Position numbers and translations under genes: made by a program. The notes under the pieces are model-generated. The model was not told the origin of the DNA. It searched no databases and was given only the letters and a program-made list of their open reading frames with translations. Shown piece by piece: positions 7,781 through 16,697 of a stretch of DNA of 64,000 nt. The number at the start of each line of letters is the position of its first letter. Within the stretch, counting starts at the first letter, position 1. The DNA comes from Actinomyces marmotae (GTDB lineage: Bacteria > Actinomycetota > Actinomycetes > Actinomycetales > Actinomycetaceae): positions 1,302,001-1,366,000 of the forward strand of contig NZ_CP053642.1 in the NCBI RefSeq assembly GCF_013177295.1. Direction: 5' to 3'.

Positions 7781-9879
7781 TGGACTGGGCGCCTCGCGCG
7801 CGGACGGGCCAGGAACATGTAGGCGGCCGCGCCCGCGGTGAGGATCCCGGCGGCGCTGATGAGCATCCAGTCGTCACCGCCGAGGACGGCCTCCTTGACC
7901 GGGGCTCCGTTCGCCTTGTCCATGAGATCGGTGTTGACCGTGTCCGTGCGGGCGATCTCCAACTGGACCCATCCCAGGAGCTGGGAATCGCGGCCCGCGA
8001 TCGCAAGCTTGTGGGATCCGGCGTCGATGTTGGAGATGTCAACCTTGACGGAGTTGGAGTGGTCGACCTGGACCCACCCGGCGCTCTTGCCACCCGGGTA
8101 GAGGAAGACCGCGACCCAGTCGCCCTCCTTCGCCTTGTCCTTCGGCAGAACGAGGCTGACGCGGTCGCCCTGGCGCCCGCCGGACAGGGAGCCGGCGTTG
8201 TCGGCGGTCAACTGGCTGCCGTCGGCCACGGGGCCGCGGGGCGGGTCCGAGGGCTTGGGCTCAGTGGGCTGAGCGGACGGGCTCGCGCTCGGCGAGGCCT
8301 CGGGCTGCGCGGGGGCGGGCTCCTGCCCGGGCGCGGCGGGCAGGGTGGCGGTGATGGTGGGCGGCGCCACGGGGGCCGCAGGCTCGGCCGCGGGCCCCTC
8401 CGGGCGGGCGCCCGGGACGGCAGGCGCCTCGGGCACGGGCTCCGGGGCGGGCGCCTCGGGAGCCGGGGCCTCCGGCGCCGGGGGCACGGGCTGCATGGTC
8501 GGGGCCGTGGTCGGCTCCGCCGTGGGCGCGGGCTTGGGATCAGCGGTCGGAGCCGGAGCCGTGGGGTCGGCGGTCGGCGCCGGGGGCGCGGGCTTGGGGT
8601 CGGCGGTCGGCGCCGGGGCCGTGGGGTCAGTGGTTGGCGCCGGGGCCGTGGGGTCAGTGGTTGGCGCCGGGGGCGCGGGCTGCGTGGTCGGGGCCGTGGT
8701 CGGCTCCGCCGTGGGCGCGGGCTTGGGATCGGCGGTCGGCGCCGGGGCGGTGGGCCCGCTCGTGGGAGCGGGAGTGCTCGGCCGCGCGGTGGGCGCGTTG
8801 GTCGGCCGGGGAGCGGGCGCGCCCCCCGGGACGAAGGAGAACAGCCTCGACTCGGCCACGCCACCATCGGGCGAGGAGACCCGCAGGCGGAACCACCCGT
8901 TGTCCACAAGATCCTTCGTGGTCAGGTGGAAGAGGGACTCAGCGTCGATCATGGTGGAGAACGCGCCGTTCTCCATCTTGACCGGAATCGTGGCCTTGCG
9001 GTCGATCGCGCCCCCTCCACCGCGCAGGGCCACCGTCATGTTGACGGTGCCGTTGAGGGCATTGCCCTTCGCGTCGGCCCAGTTCGAGCCCTTGAAGGCA
9101 AGCGCCGTCGTGCCGAAGGAGCCCCCGTCGCCCAGACTGAGCCTGGGCTTCCCGGTGATCGCCCGAGGCGACGCCGCGGCGCTCGCGCTGGGAGAGGCGG
9201 ACGGAACGCCGGAAGGCGACGCCTCAGGGGCCCCGTTAGCCGTGGCGGACGGGGAGGCTGACGGCGACGCGGAGAGTGACGCGCTCGGCGCGGCCGACGG
9301 GGAGGCGGTCGGCTCAGCGGACGCGGATGGCGACGGCGAGGCGGTGCCGCTCAGCGAGGGCGCCGCGCTGGATGTGGCGGAAGGAGCCGGAGGCGCGGGC
9401 GTCGGGGACTCGCCCGGGGCCGGCGTCGTGGCCTCGGGAGCGGGCGTCCTACGAGGGAACCCCTCAAGCCGCGGGGCCGGGCTCGGCGCCGCCGTCGCAC
9501 GGCGAAGGTTGTTGACCCGCGGTCCACCCATGGGGGCCGGAGCCGGATCCACGGCATCGGAATCGGCCGCGGCCCTCAGGGGCTCCGCAACGCCGGCAGG
9601 GGCATCGGCGAGTGCCTCGACAGTGTCCCCGGAACGACCGACGATCTGGTCGATGGGGCGGTTGACCCGGGGGGTGGAAGCCTTAGCGCCGTCCACGGCG
9701 GCAGGGGCCGCCCCGGGGGCCTGAGCAGCCTTCGAGCCGAGCTCATCGGCTCCGGCGGTGGGGCTCACGGCGATAGAGCCGAGGCCGAGGCCCGCGGTGA
9801 GGACGATGCCCAGCGCCGCGGGTAGGACCATCGCGGCGCGGGTGGGCTCGAGGCCCGGACGGCACAGGGATCGGGACAT
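7777..9879 (-). CDS. Large Pro/Ser/Thr-rich membrane-anchored surface protein
   Basis: This 700-residue protein has a signal peptide (about 1-45, with Arg-rich start), a Ser/Ala/Pro stalk (about 160-240) and a folded domain (about 243-350). A long repeat of the type APTADPKPAPTAEPTTAP (about 352-500) is followed by a second folded domain (about 563-646; GWVQVDHSNSVKVDISN) and a C-terminal transmembrane helix with an Arg-rich end. The stalk and repeats look like cell-wall-spanning segments that display the two folded domains. The open frame runs on to a TTG at 9942, but the ATG at 9879 gives a proper signal peptide and has AGGAAG upstream. It is coupled to the following smaller surface-protein gene. 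The ligand is unknown. Confidence 0.75.
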   Translation of the reverse strand: MSRSLCRPGLEPTRAAMVLPAALGIVLTAGLGLGSIAVSPTAGADELGSKAAQAPGAAPAAVDGAKASTPRVNRPIDQIVGRSGDTVEALADAPAGVAEPLRAAADSDAVDPAPAPMGGPRVNNLRRATAAPSPAPRLEGFPRRTPAPEATTPAPGESPTPAPPAPSATSSAAPSLSGTASPSPSASAEPTASPSAAPSASLSASPSASPSATANGAPEASPSGVPSASPSASAAASPRAITGKPRLSLGDGGSFGTTALAFKGSNWADAKGNALNGTVNMTVALRGGGGAIDRKATIPVKMENGAFSTMIDAESLFHLTTKDLVDNGWFRLRVSSPDGGVAESRLFSFVPGGAPAPRPTNAPTARPSTPAPTSGPTAPAPTADPKPAPTAEPTTAPTTQPAPPAPTTDPTAPAPTTDPTAPAPTADPKPAPPAPTADPTAPAPTADPKPAPTAEPTTAPTMQPVPPAPEAPAPEAPAPEPVPEAPAVPGARPEGPAAEPAAPVAPPTITATLPAAPGQEPAPAQPEASPSASPSAQPTEPKPSDPPRGPVADGSQLTADNAGSLSGGRQGDRVSLVLPKDKAKEGDWVAVFLYPGGKSAGWVQVDHSNSVKVDISNIDAGSHKLAIAGRDSQLLGWVQLEIARTDTVNTDLMDKANGAPVKEAVLGGDDWMLISAAGILTAGAAAYMFLARPRARRPVQ
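8380..8830 (-). repeat. Imperfect tandem repeats encoding a Pro/Thr/Ala stalk
   Basis: This coding stretch repeats 18-42-base blocks for APTADPKPAPTAEPTTAPT-like peptides at least four times, including near-identical stretches around 8490-8570 and 8680-8750. Such a repeat is prone to change in length between strains. Confidence 0.7.
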
Positions 9880-9901
9880 CTCGGCGGGTGCGCTTCCTGT
9901 C

Positions 9902-9964
9902 TCAGGCGGGCCCGCCGTCTCCGACGGGCCCGGGAACGTCAAGACCGCTCGGGGCTGCGGTCAT
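9902..9964 (-). CDS. Possible 20-codon leader ORF upstream of the surface-protein genes
   Basis: An ATG at 9964 just downstream of the putative promoter opens a 20-codon frame, out of frame with the surface-protein gene, that stops 22 bases before its ATG. It may be a leader peptide or chance. There is no clear ribosome binding site, and no run of one amino acid that would suggest attenuation. Confidence 0.2.
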   Translation of the reverse strand: MTAAPSGLDVPGPVGDGGPA

Positions 9965-9975
9965 GTGGGTACATC

Positions 9976-10005
9976 CTTATATTACCGTCCGAGCCGCGCC
10001 ATTGA
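9976..10005 (-). promoter_or_regulatory. Putative promoter of the surface-protein operon
   Basis: On the minus strand TCAATG (10000-10005) and TATAAG (9976-9981) are separated by 18 bases, in a locally AT-rich spot. The predicted start of transcription is near 9969, about 90 bases ahead of the chosen ATG. Confidence 0.35.
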
Positions 10006-10504
10006 CGTGATCCCGCGGCAGATCAACTTCCGAGCGAAGGCCGATCGTCAGCGAGTCGTCGTCGACCAGGCGATTCTCTCACCGAGAGCTTGGCACATAC
10101 CCGCAGGTGAGGAATGGTGCAACTCAACTCCAGGCGCACCCCTGAGACCTATATCACTTGTGACCTGTTGCAGCGAGTCCCGGTCCCCCTCCCACCCTCA
10201 TCTACGCTGAGCCCAGGAGTGATCCGCGTCCTGAGAACCCCGTTCGGGACTCCCGCGCCCTTCCCCAAGCCCTCCCCGGGCATTCCCCGGGCCCTGCCGC
10301 CCCGCGGCGGCCGGCAGCGCATGGGAAGCGGCGCGGACGAGTGAGCCCGTGAGTCTGTGCGTCAAGCCCCTCAGCGCGCCCGCGCCTTCGCGCGGCGGGC
10401 GCCGGTGGGCGAGTGTGGTGGGCCAGGTGCGGCAAGAGAGGAGGCCGACCGGCGCTCCCCCACACTCCGCGAAGGCCTCACGGCCAGAACCTGGGAAGAA
10501 CTCA
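10006..10504. other. Intergenic region upstream of deaD
   Basis: About 500 bases hold no convincing gene. The open frame that continues upstream of the chosen deaD start into this stretch lacks family similarity. The part nearest deaD (10230-10340) is C- and G-rich with several short complementary blocks and could be a structured 5' leader, which is common for cold-inducible RNA helicase genes. I see no certain promoter. Confidence 0.4.
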
Positions 10505-13033
10505 ATGACCACTCAGAACCCGTCCGCCTCCGACGAGCACGGGCCCCTCAGCCTCGACGACCTCTTCAGCGCCTCCGAGGAGGGGGTCGCCTCACCCGCC
10601 GCGGCGCGCGCCCGTGCTCACGGCACGACTATCTCAGCACTGTCCGCCGGCTCGTCCGCATCAGCGCCCTCCTTCGACACCCCGGCCTCCTCCGACACGC
10701 CCGAGGACCCCGAGGATGTCGAGCACGAGGATGAGGAGGACGACGTCGACCGCGCCCTGCCCGAGGCCGACCCCGAGGACGACGCGCCCGACGAGGCCGA
10801 GCACGCTGACGACGGCGCCGACATCGACGAGGAGGAGGTCGACGGCCACGCGCCCTTCGATCCCACCGACGACGATGACGAGGACGAGGACTCCGCCCGC
10901 GACGATGCCGGCGCGCCGGCCGAGGCCACCTTCTCCGATCTCGGCCTGCCCGCCGACCTGCTCAAGGCCGTCACCGACATGGGCTTCACCACCCCCACCC
11001 CCATCCAGCGCGAGGCCATCCCCGTGCTGCTCGGTGGGCGCGACGTCGTCGGCGTCGCCCAGACCGGCACCGGCAAGACCGCCGCCTTCGGCCTGCCCCT
11101 GCTCGACGCCGTCGACTCGCGCAACGGCACGGTCCAGGCGCTCGTCCTGGCCCCCACCCGCGAGCTGGCCATCCAGAGCGCCGACGCCATCACCGACATG
11201 GCCCAGCGCTCGCGCGGCCTCGACGTCGTCGCCGTCTACGGCGGCGCCCCCTACGGCCCCCAGATCGGCGCTCTCAACTCCGGCGCGCAGGTCGTCGTTG
11301 GCACGCCGGGCCGCATCATCGACCTCATCGAGAAGGGCGCGCTCGCCCTGGACGCGGTGAAGTACTTCGTCCTCGACGAGGCCGACGAGATGCTGCGCAT
11401 GGGCTTCGCCGAGGACGTGGAGACCATCGCCGCCTCCCTGCCCTCCGGGCGCCGCACCGCGCTGTTCTCCGCCACCATGCCGCCCGCCATCGAGCGGGTG
11501 GCCGCCGAGCACCTCGTCGACCCCGCGCGCATCGAGGTCTCCCGCCAGTCCTCCACCGTCGATACGGTTCACCAGACCTACGCGGTGGTCCCCTTCCGCC
11601 ACAAGATCGGCGCGGTGTCCCGCGTCCTCGCGGTCACCGAGGCGGAGGCCGCCATCGTCTTCGTGCGCACCAAGTCCACCGCCGAGGATGTCGCCATCGA
11701 ACTGGCCGGGCGGGGCATCCAGGCCGCCGCGATCTCCGGTGACGTCCCCCAGCGCGAGCGCGAGCGGCTCGTCGAGCGACTGCGCGCCGGCGCCCTGGAC
11801 GTCCTCGTCGCCACTGACGTCGCGGCCCGCGGGCTGGACGTGGACCGCATCGGGCTCGTCGTCAACTTCGATGTGCCCCGTGAGGCCGAGGCCTACGTCC
11901 ACCGCATCGGGCGCACCGGCCGCGCCGGCCGCCACGGCGAGGCCGTCACCTTCCTGACCCCCAAGGAGAAGAGCAAGCTCCGCCAGATCGAGCGCCTGAC
12001 CGGCACGCGCCTGGAGGAGATCACCCTGCCCTCCCCCGCCGACGTCTCCGCGCACCGCGCCCGCAAGCTCCTGGCCAAGGCCGCCGCCCGCCACGAGCGC
12101 GGCCGCCTGGGCATGTACGCCCCGCTCATCGCCGACACCACCGCCGAACTGGACATCGACGCCGAGGGGCTCGCCGCCATCCTGCTCGCCCTCGCGGTGG
12201 GCGACGAGGGACCGCAGCGCCGCCACGACGACGACCGCCCGCGCCGGGGCCGTGAGCGGCGCGAGGTGAGCGTCGACGACGAGGGCGCCTTCGTCTCGGC
12301 CAGTTTCGAGGGGGGCCGCGAGAACCGGCGTCGCGAGCGTCCCGAGGGCAGGCAGGGCGCCGCGCGCGGCGGGCGCCGCGAGCACGAGGGCCCCGGCACC
12401 GTCTACCGGATCGAGGTCGGCCATCGCGACCGGGTCATGCCCGGCGCGATCGTGGGCGCCCTGGCCAACGAGGGCGGGATTGAAGGCTCGGACATCGGCA
12501 AGATCGACATCCTCCAGTCCTTCTCCCTCGTCACCATCTACGCCGACCTGAGCCCCGAGCAGCTCTCCGTCATGGGCCGCGCGACCTTCGCCGGCCGTGA
12601 GCTGCGCATCCGCCCCGATGAGGGCCCGGGCCACGGCTGGTCCAGCCCCAATGACCGCGGCCGACGCGGGGAGCGGGACGATCACGGCTTCCGCGGCGGT
12701 CGGGGCGAGCGCGGCGGGCACCGCTGGGAGGACCGCGGCGAGCGCGGCGAGCGCGGCGATCGCGGCGATCGCGGCGATCGCGGCTTCCGCGGCCGCTACG
12801 AAGACCGCCGCGGCGGGTACCGGGACGATCGTGGCGGCCGTCGTTGGGAGGACCGCGGCGCCCGTCGTTGGGAGGACCGTGGCGGCCGTGACTCGGGCTT
12901 CCGGGACGACCGCGGCTACCGCTCCGGGCGCGACGACCGCGGGGGCAACCGCTTCGGGGGCAACCGCGGCGGCGGCTACCGTGGGAACCGCGACAACCGG
13001 GGGCCCTGGGGCTCGCGGCGCGATGACTCCTGA
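10505..13033 (+). CDS. deaD: DEAD-box ATP-dependent RNA helicase (DeaD/CsdA type)
   Basis: This 842-residue cytoplasmic helicase would act in ribosome assembly, RNA decay or cold adaptation. An acidic low-complexity head (about 1-135) precedes the core: the Q motif FSDLGLPADLL...TPIQ near 142, AQTGTGKT near 184, VLDEADEML near 290, SAT near 322 and HRIGRTGRAGR near 466. A DbpA-like RNA-binding domain follows (about 633-712, starting GTVYRIEVGHRDRV). The tail (about 715-842) is an Arg/Gly/Asp-rich disordered segment with RGERGDRGDRGDRGFRG-type repeats. The ATG at 10505 has GGGAAG about seven bases upstream; the frame is open further up but without homology. Confidence 0.95.
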   Translation: MTTQNPSASDEHGPLSLDDLFSASEEGVASPAAARARAHGTTISALSAGSSASAPSFDTPASSDTPEDPEDVEHEDEEDDVDRALPEADPEDDAPDEAEHADDGADIDEEEVDGHAPFDPTDDDDEDEDSARDDAGAPAEATFSDLGLPADLLKAVTDMGFTTPTPIQREAIPVLLGGRDVVGVAQTGTGKTAAFGLPLLDAVDSRNGTVQALVLAPTRELAIQSADAITDMAQRSRGLDVVAVYGGAPYGPQIGALNSGAQVVVGTPGRIIDLIEKGALALDAVKYFVLDEADEMLRMGFAEDVETIAASLPSGRRTALFSATMPPAIERVAAEHLVDPARIEVSRQSSTVDTVHQTYAVVPFRHKIGAVSRVLAVTEAEAAIVFVRTKSTAEDVAIELAGRGIQAAAISGDVPQRERERLVERLRAGALDVLVATDVAARGLDVDRIGLVVNFDVPREAEAYVHRIGRTGRAGRHGEAVTFLTPKEKSKLRQIERLTGTRLEEITLPSPADVSAHRARKLLAKAAARHERGRLGMYAPLIADTTAELDIDAEGLAAILLALAVGDEGPQRRHDDDRPRRGRERREVSVDDEGAFVSASFEGGRENRRRERPEGRQGAARGGRREHEGPGTVYRIEVGHRDRVMPGAIVGALANEGGIEGSDIGKIDILQSFSLVTIYADLSPEQLSVMGRATFAGRELRIRPDEGPGHGWSSPNDRGRRGERDDHGFRGGRGERGGHRWEDRGERGERGDRGDRGDRGFRGRYEDRRGGYRDDRGGRRWEDRGARRWEDRGGRDSGFRDDRGYRSGRDDRGGNRFGGNRGGGYRGNRDNRGPWGSRRDDS

Positions 13034-13066
13034 GCGGAGACGCCCGCGCTCAGGGCGATAAGGCGT

Positions 13067-13102
13067 GATCGCCCCCGGCCGGAGCACCGGCCGGGGGCGA
13101 TC
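13067..13102. terminator. Strong bidirectional hairpin terminator
   Basis: GATCGCCCCCGGCCGG and its exact complement form a 16-bp stem around an AGCA loop. It lies between the converging deaD and dynamin-like genes. Confidence 0.8.
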
Positions 13103-13174
13103 CGCGTCCCGGCCCCCAAGGCTTGACAGCCCCGACGCGCGGAGCAGCGCTGGTGGGGAGCTGGTTGGGACCCG

Positions 13175-14866
13175 TCAGCGCTCGTGCTGACTGAGGTCCG
13201 AGGCCATCGCGCCCAGTTCGTCCCAGCGCTCGCGCTCGGCGCGCAGGGGCTCGATGAGCCGTGAGTCGACGACGGCGTCGGTCGCCTGCCGCAGGCGCCT
13301 CCTGGCCCGGGCCGCGCGCCGTCCGGCGCCCGCGCGCACGGCCGCCACGCCGATGACCCCCAGCAGGGCGCCGCTGGCCAGGCCGCCTGCGAGGAGGACG
13401 ACGGGCCAGGGCACGAGGCCCCAGCGGGGCGGCTCGACGACGATGAGCAGCAGGTCCCGCATGCCCCACAGCGCGACCAGCCAGAGTCCCCCGGCGATCG
13501 CCACAACCAGGGCGAGCCATTGGAGGGCTGAGGCGGCCGACCACCAGCGAGGAGCGCGCATCCCCAGGTCGGCTCGGGCGACGGCCGCGTCGAGCTCACG
13601 GCCGATCGCCTCGGCGCGCTCATCCATGCGCTGGAGCACGGCGTCCCGGGCCGTCCCCGGCAGGTGGGCGCTGGCGTCCGCGGCGAGCCGGTGCGCCTCG
13701 GTGCGCAGGAGCCCCACGGCCACGGGACTCGGCTCGGGCAGGGATGTGCGCGCGACGGCGTCGATGGGCTTGGGGCCCTCCCCCGCCCTGCTGGAGCGCG
13801 AAGGAGAGGCGCCCCGCAGGTGGAGGGCGGCGAGCGGATCGGCTCGGAATCGGCGGACCCATCGCACCGGCGGCCATCCGACGCTCAGCGCCCCGCGATG
13901 GATCGTGGCCGCGCGGACGGCGCTGGCGACGACCTCGGCACCAGCGGCGCGGAAAGCCGCCTCGGCGAGGCGACGGCCGTCAATGGGCGCCCCGGCCCCG
14001 CCGCCCCCGACGCGCTCGCTCAGACGGGTCGCGGCCCGGCGCGCATCGGCCCGCAGTCGGAGGGCTGAGGCGGTGCGCGCCTGGGCGATGCGCTCCAAGG
14101 CGCCTCTGAGGGCATCGATTCCCTCGCCGGTGCGGGCGGAGGCCAGGATCGGGGCGGCACCGGTCATGCCCTCACGGGCCAGGAGGCGGCGCAGGTCGGC
14201 GCTCACCTGCTCGCGTGAGGCGGCGTCGAGCCGGTCGGCCTGGTTGAGGACCACGAGGGTGACCTCCGCGTGGGCGGCCATGGGCGCGATGAAGTCCTTG
14301 TGGAGGACAGCGTCGGCGTACTTCTCAGGATCGAGCACCCACACGAGGGCGTCGACCTGGGCGGCCATACGCTCAGCGATAAGCCTGTGCTCGGGCGCGT
14401 CGGAGTCGACGTCGGGCAGGTCGAGGATGATCGCATCGGCGGGGACCGCCCCTGCCAGCGGCGCGACGACGCGATCATCAACGCCGAGCCAGTCCAGGAG
14501 CGCGGACGCCTCGCCATCGGCGCGCCCGGCGGCGCGCCCGCCCGGCAGGAGGGCGAGGGGGCGGGTGGTGGTGGGCCTGGTGACGGCGGTCCGGGCGATC
14601 GGCGCGCCGGCGAGCGCGTTGAGGAGGGAGGACTTGCCCGAACCGGTCGCTCCGGCCAGGGCGATGACGGTGCGCCCCGGTGCCAGTGACGCCCGCGCGC
14701 CCGCGCGCGCGACGATCTCGCGGGCCTCGTCGAGATCCTCTCCGAGGCCGAGCCCGTCACCGAGCTCGATGATCCTCCCCAGCGCCCCGAGCGCCTCCGC
14801 GAGGCTCTGGGCCGCGGGGTTCTCGCGCGTGGCGCGCCTGGCGCGCTCGGGCCCGGCCCCGCTCAT
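13175..14866 (-). CDS. Dynamin-like GTPase with C-terminal membrane helices
   Basis: This 563-residue protein is a GTPase of the YfjP/dynamin-like kind. G1 is GATGSGKSSLLNAL (about 72-85), a switch-region PTTTRP follows, G3 is DLPDVDS and G4 is NQAD. The C-terminal third has two or more hydrophobic helices (from LQWLALVVAIAGGLWLVALW) and a charged tail, which would place it on the membrane. The start overlaps the stop of the upstream partner as ATGA. Bacterial dynamin pairs remodel membranes or help at division sites, so a heteromeric complex of these two is the natural inference. The role here is not known. Confidence 0.8.
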   Translation of the reverse strand: MSGAGPERARRATRENPAAQSLAEALGALGRIIELGDGLGLGEDLDEAREIVARAGARASLAPGRTVIALAGATGSGKSSLLNALAGAPIARTAVTRPTTTRPLALLPGGRAAGRADGEASALLDWLGVDDRVVAPLAGAVPADAIILDLPDVDSDAPEHRLIAERMAAQVDALVWVLDPEKYADAVLHKDFIAPMAAHAEVTLVVLNQADRLDAASREQVSADLRRLLAREGMTGAAPILASARTGEGIDALRGALERIAQARTASALRLRADARRAATRLSERVGGGGAGAPIDGRRLAEAAFRAAGAEVVASAVRAATIHRGALSVGWPPVRWVRRFRADPLAALHLRGASPSRSSRAGEGPKPIDAVARTSLPEPSPVAVGLLRTEAHRLAADASAHLPGTARDAVLQRMDERAEAIGRELDAAVARADLGMRAPRWWSAASALQWLALVVAIAGGLWLVALWGMRDLLLIVVEPPRWGLVPWPVVLLAGGLASGALLGVIGVAAVRAGAGRRAARARRRLRQATDAVVDSRLIEPLRAERERWDELGAMASDLSQHER

Positions 14867-16689
14867 GAGCGGCCCTCCCCGGTGACGCCGCTGGTGGCCT
14901 CCAGAGCGGAGGCGGCGGTGCGCGCGGCTCGTCTCAGCTCGGGGCCCGTGGGTGAGGGCTGGCGCAGGGCGGAGACCAGCGCCGTCGCCTGCTCGTTGAC
15001 GAGCGCGTGGACGCGGGCGTCGAGGTCGATCTGCGCGCGCTCGGCCATGGCGCGCATGGCCTGGTCGCCGAAGATCGCCTCCAGCAGCCGCTGGGCGATG
15101 AGGGCGGTGCCCCCGGCGATACCGACCTCTCCCCCCGTCAGGCCCCCGGTGTGGGCGAAGACGACGATCATGAGGGCCACGCCGACCCCGTTGACGCCCA
15201 GTGAGATGAGCCGGGCGGTGAGGCGCTTGTCGGCGCCCTCGGCCCACACCAGGCCCAGGAGTTCTCCCTGCCACTCGTGGACGAGGGCGGTGGCCCGCTC
15301 GGTGAGGGCCTCCTGGCCGGGGAGCGCCGCGCGGGCGGTCTCCAGGGCGGGAGCGGCCGTGCCGGCCCGCTGCCAGGCTCGCTCAGTGGCGATCGAGGCG
15401 CGCTGGGCCTCGGCGACGATGAGGGTGGCCAGGGAGGACTCGATGGCGTCCTCGACGCGCTGGGCGGGGCCCGGCCGGCCGCGCAGCGCGGCGCTGAGGC
15501 GATCGCGGACGCGCCCGACGTGAGTCTCAAGCCCCTTGAGCATCCCGGAGGCGCCGATGTACTCCTGCCAGCGGGCCAGGACCTCGCCGCGCAGCATGGA
15601 TCCGTCAGCGCAGGCGGCGCTGATCCGCCGCGCGGCCTCAGCGTGGGCGGTCAAGGCCGCCTCGGCGAGCTCGTGGCGCTCCTGGGCCTGGGCGTCGAGC
15701 TCGTCGGCCAGCAACTCGATCTGGGCCAAGGCGGCGCCCAGGGCCCCGGTGAGCGTCCGTCGGGCGACGCCGCGGCGGGCCTCGGCGTCGGCGGCCAGGG
15801 TGGTGAGCCAGTCCCGCAGGGGGGCGATGAGTGGGTCGGGCAGGAGGCCCTCGGCGTCCAGGGCGGTCTCGGGGATGGTGATGACGGGGGCCGTGGCGAG
15901 CCCGGCGGAGGCGAGGCGGCGCCGCAGGTCGGCCTCGACGTCGGCGGTGGCGCCGTCGGGGACGCGGTCGAGGACGACGGCGACGACGATGTCCCTCTCG
16001 GCGGCGGCCCGCAGGTGCTGCCAGGGGACGGCATCGGCGTAGCGGGCCGCGGTGGTGACGAACACCCACAGGTCGGCGGAGGCCAGGAGGGTGGCGGCGA
16101 GATCGCGGTTCTCGTCGACGACGGAGTCGACGTCGGGGGCGTCCAGGAGCGCGAGCCCCGGGGGCAGCTCGCGGCAGGAGCGGACCTCCAGCTCCCTCCA
16201 GGAGACGGGGGCCCCGCCGTCGTCGGGGGCGACCGGCGCGCTGGGCGGGGCGTCCTCGGGCACGCGCACGCGGGCCAGGGAGCCCAGGACCCTCTCGGAG
16301 GCGAACCAGGGCTCGTCGGCGGGGGCGTGGAGGAGCAGGGGGCGCCGCGTGGTCGGGCGGATGGCTGAGGCCGCGGCGACGCGCCTGCGGATGAGGGAGG
16401 ACACGAGGGTGGACTTCCCGGCGCCCGTCGAGCCACCGACCACGGCGAGCAGTGGGGCGTCGATGCTGGCCAGGCGGGGCAGGATGTAGTCACCGAGCTG
16501 GTCGGCGACCAGGGCTGCGCGCGCGGCGGCCTCGGCCGCGCCGGGCAGCGCGTAGGGCAGGTCGATGAGGCCCAGTCGCGCCCCCAGCCCCTCCAGGGCG
16601 GTGGTGGCCGCCAGGGCGCCGGGGGCGGCGGGCTCGCCGATGCCGTCGGAGTGGCCCGGTGATCCGGGCGGCGTGCCAGGGGTGGTCAT
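14863..16689 (-). CDS. Dynamin-like GTPase, partner of the following gene
   Basis: This 608-residue protein has G1 GGSTGAGKSTLVSSLI (about 84-99), RPTTRRP in the switch region, G3 DAPDVDS and a G4-like VVLDRVPDG instead of the canonical NKxD. It is long, helical and Ala/Glu-rich in the middle, with a hydrophobic hairpin near residues 500-545 (LGVNGVGVALMIVVFAH). It starts eight bases after the hisS stop and overlaps the second GTPase by four bases, so all are probably one transcript. Its architecture parallels the downstream gene, which indicates an old duplication. Confidence 0.8.
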   Translation of the reverse strand: MTTPGTPPGSPGHSDGIGEPAAPGALAATTALEGLGARLGLIDLPYALPGAAEAAARAALVADQLGDYILPRLASIDAPLLAVVGGSTGAGKSTLVSSLIRRRVAAASAIRPTTRRPLLLHAPADEPWFASERVLGSLARVRVPEDAPPSAPVAPDDGGAPVSWRELEVRSCRELPPGLALLDAPDVDSVVDENRDLAATLLASADLWVFVTTAARYADAVPWQHLRAAAERDIVVAVVLDRVPDGATADVEADLRRRLASAGLATAPVITIPETALDAEGLLPDPLIAPLRDWLTTLAADAEARRGVARRTLTGALGAALAQIELLADELDAQAQERHELAEAALTAHAEAARRISAACADGSMLRGEVLARWQEYIGASGMLKGLETHVGRVRDRLSAALRGRPGPAQRVEDAIESSLATLIVAEAQRASIATERAWQRAGTAAPALETARAALPGQEALTERATALVHEWQGELLGLVWAEGADKRLTARLISLGVNGVGVALMIVVFAHTGGLTGGEVGIAGGTALIAQRLLEAIFGDQAMRAMAERAQIDLDARVHALVNEQATALVSALRQPSPTGPELRRAARTAASALEATSGVTGEGRS

Positions 16690-16697
16690 GATGCCTC

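Noticed and set aside
10661..13087. Open frame of 808 codons antisense to deaD
   Set aside because: It is a shadow of the helicase gene; the long frame results from high GC at third positions.
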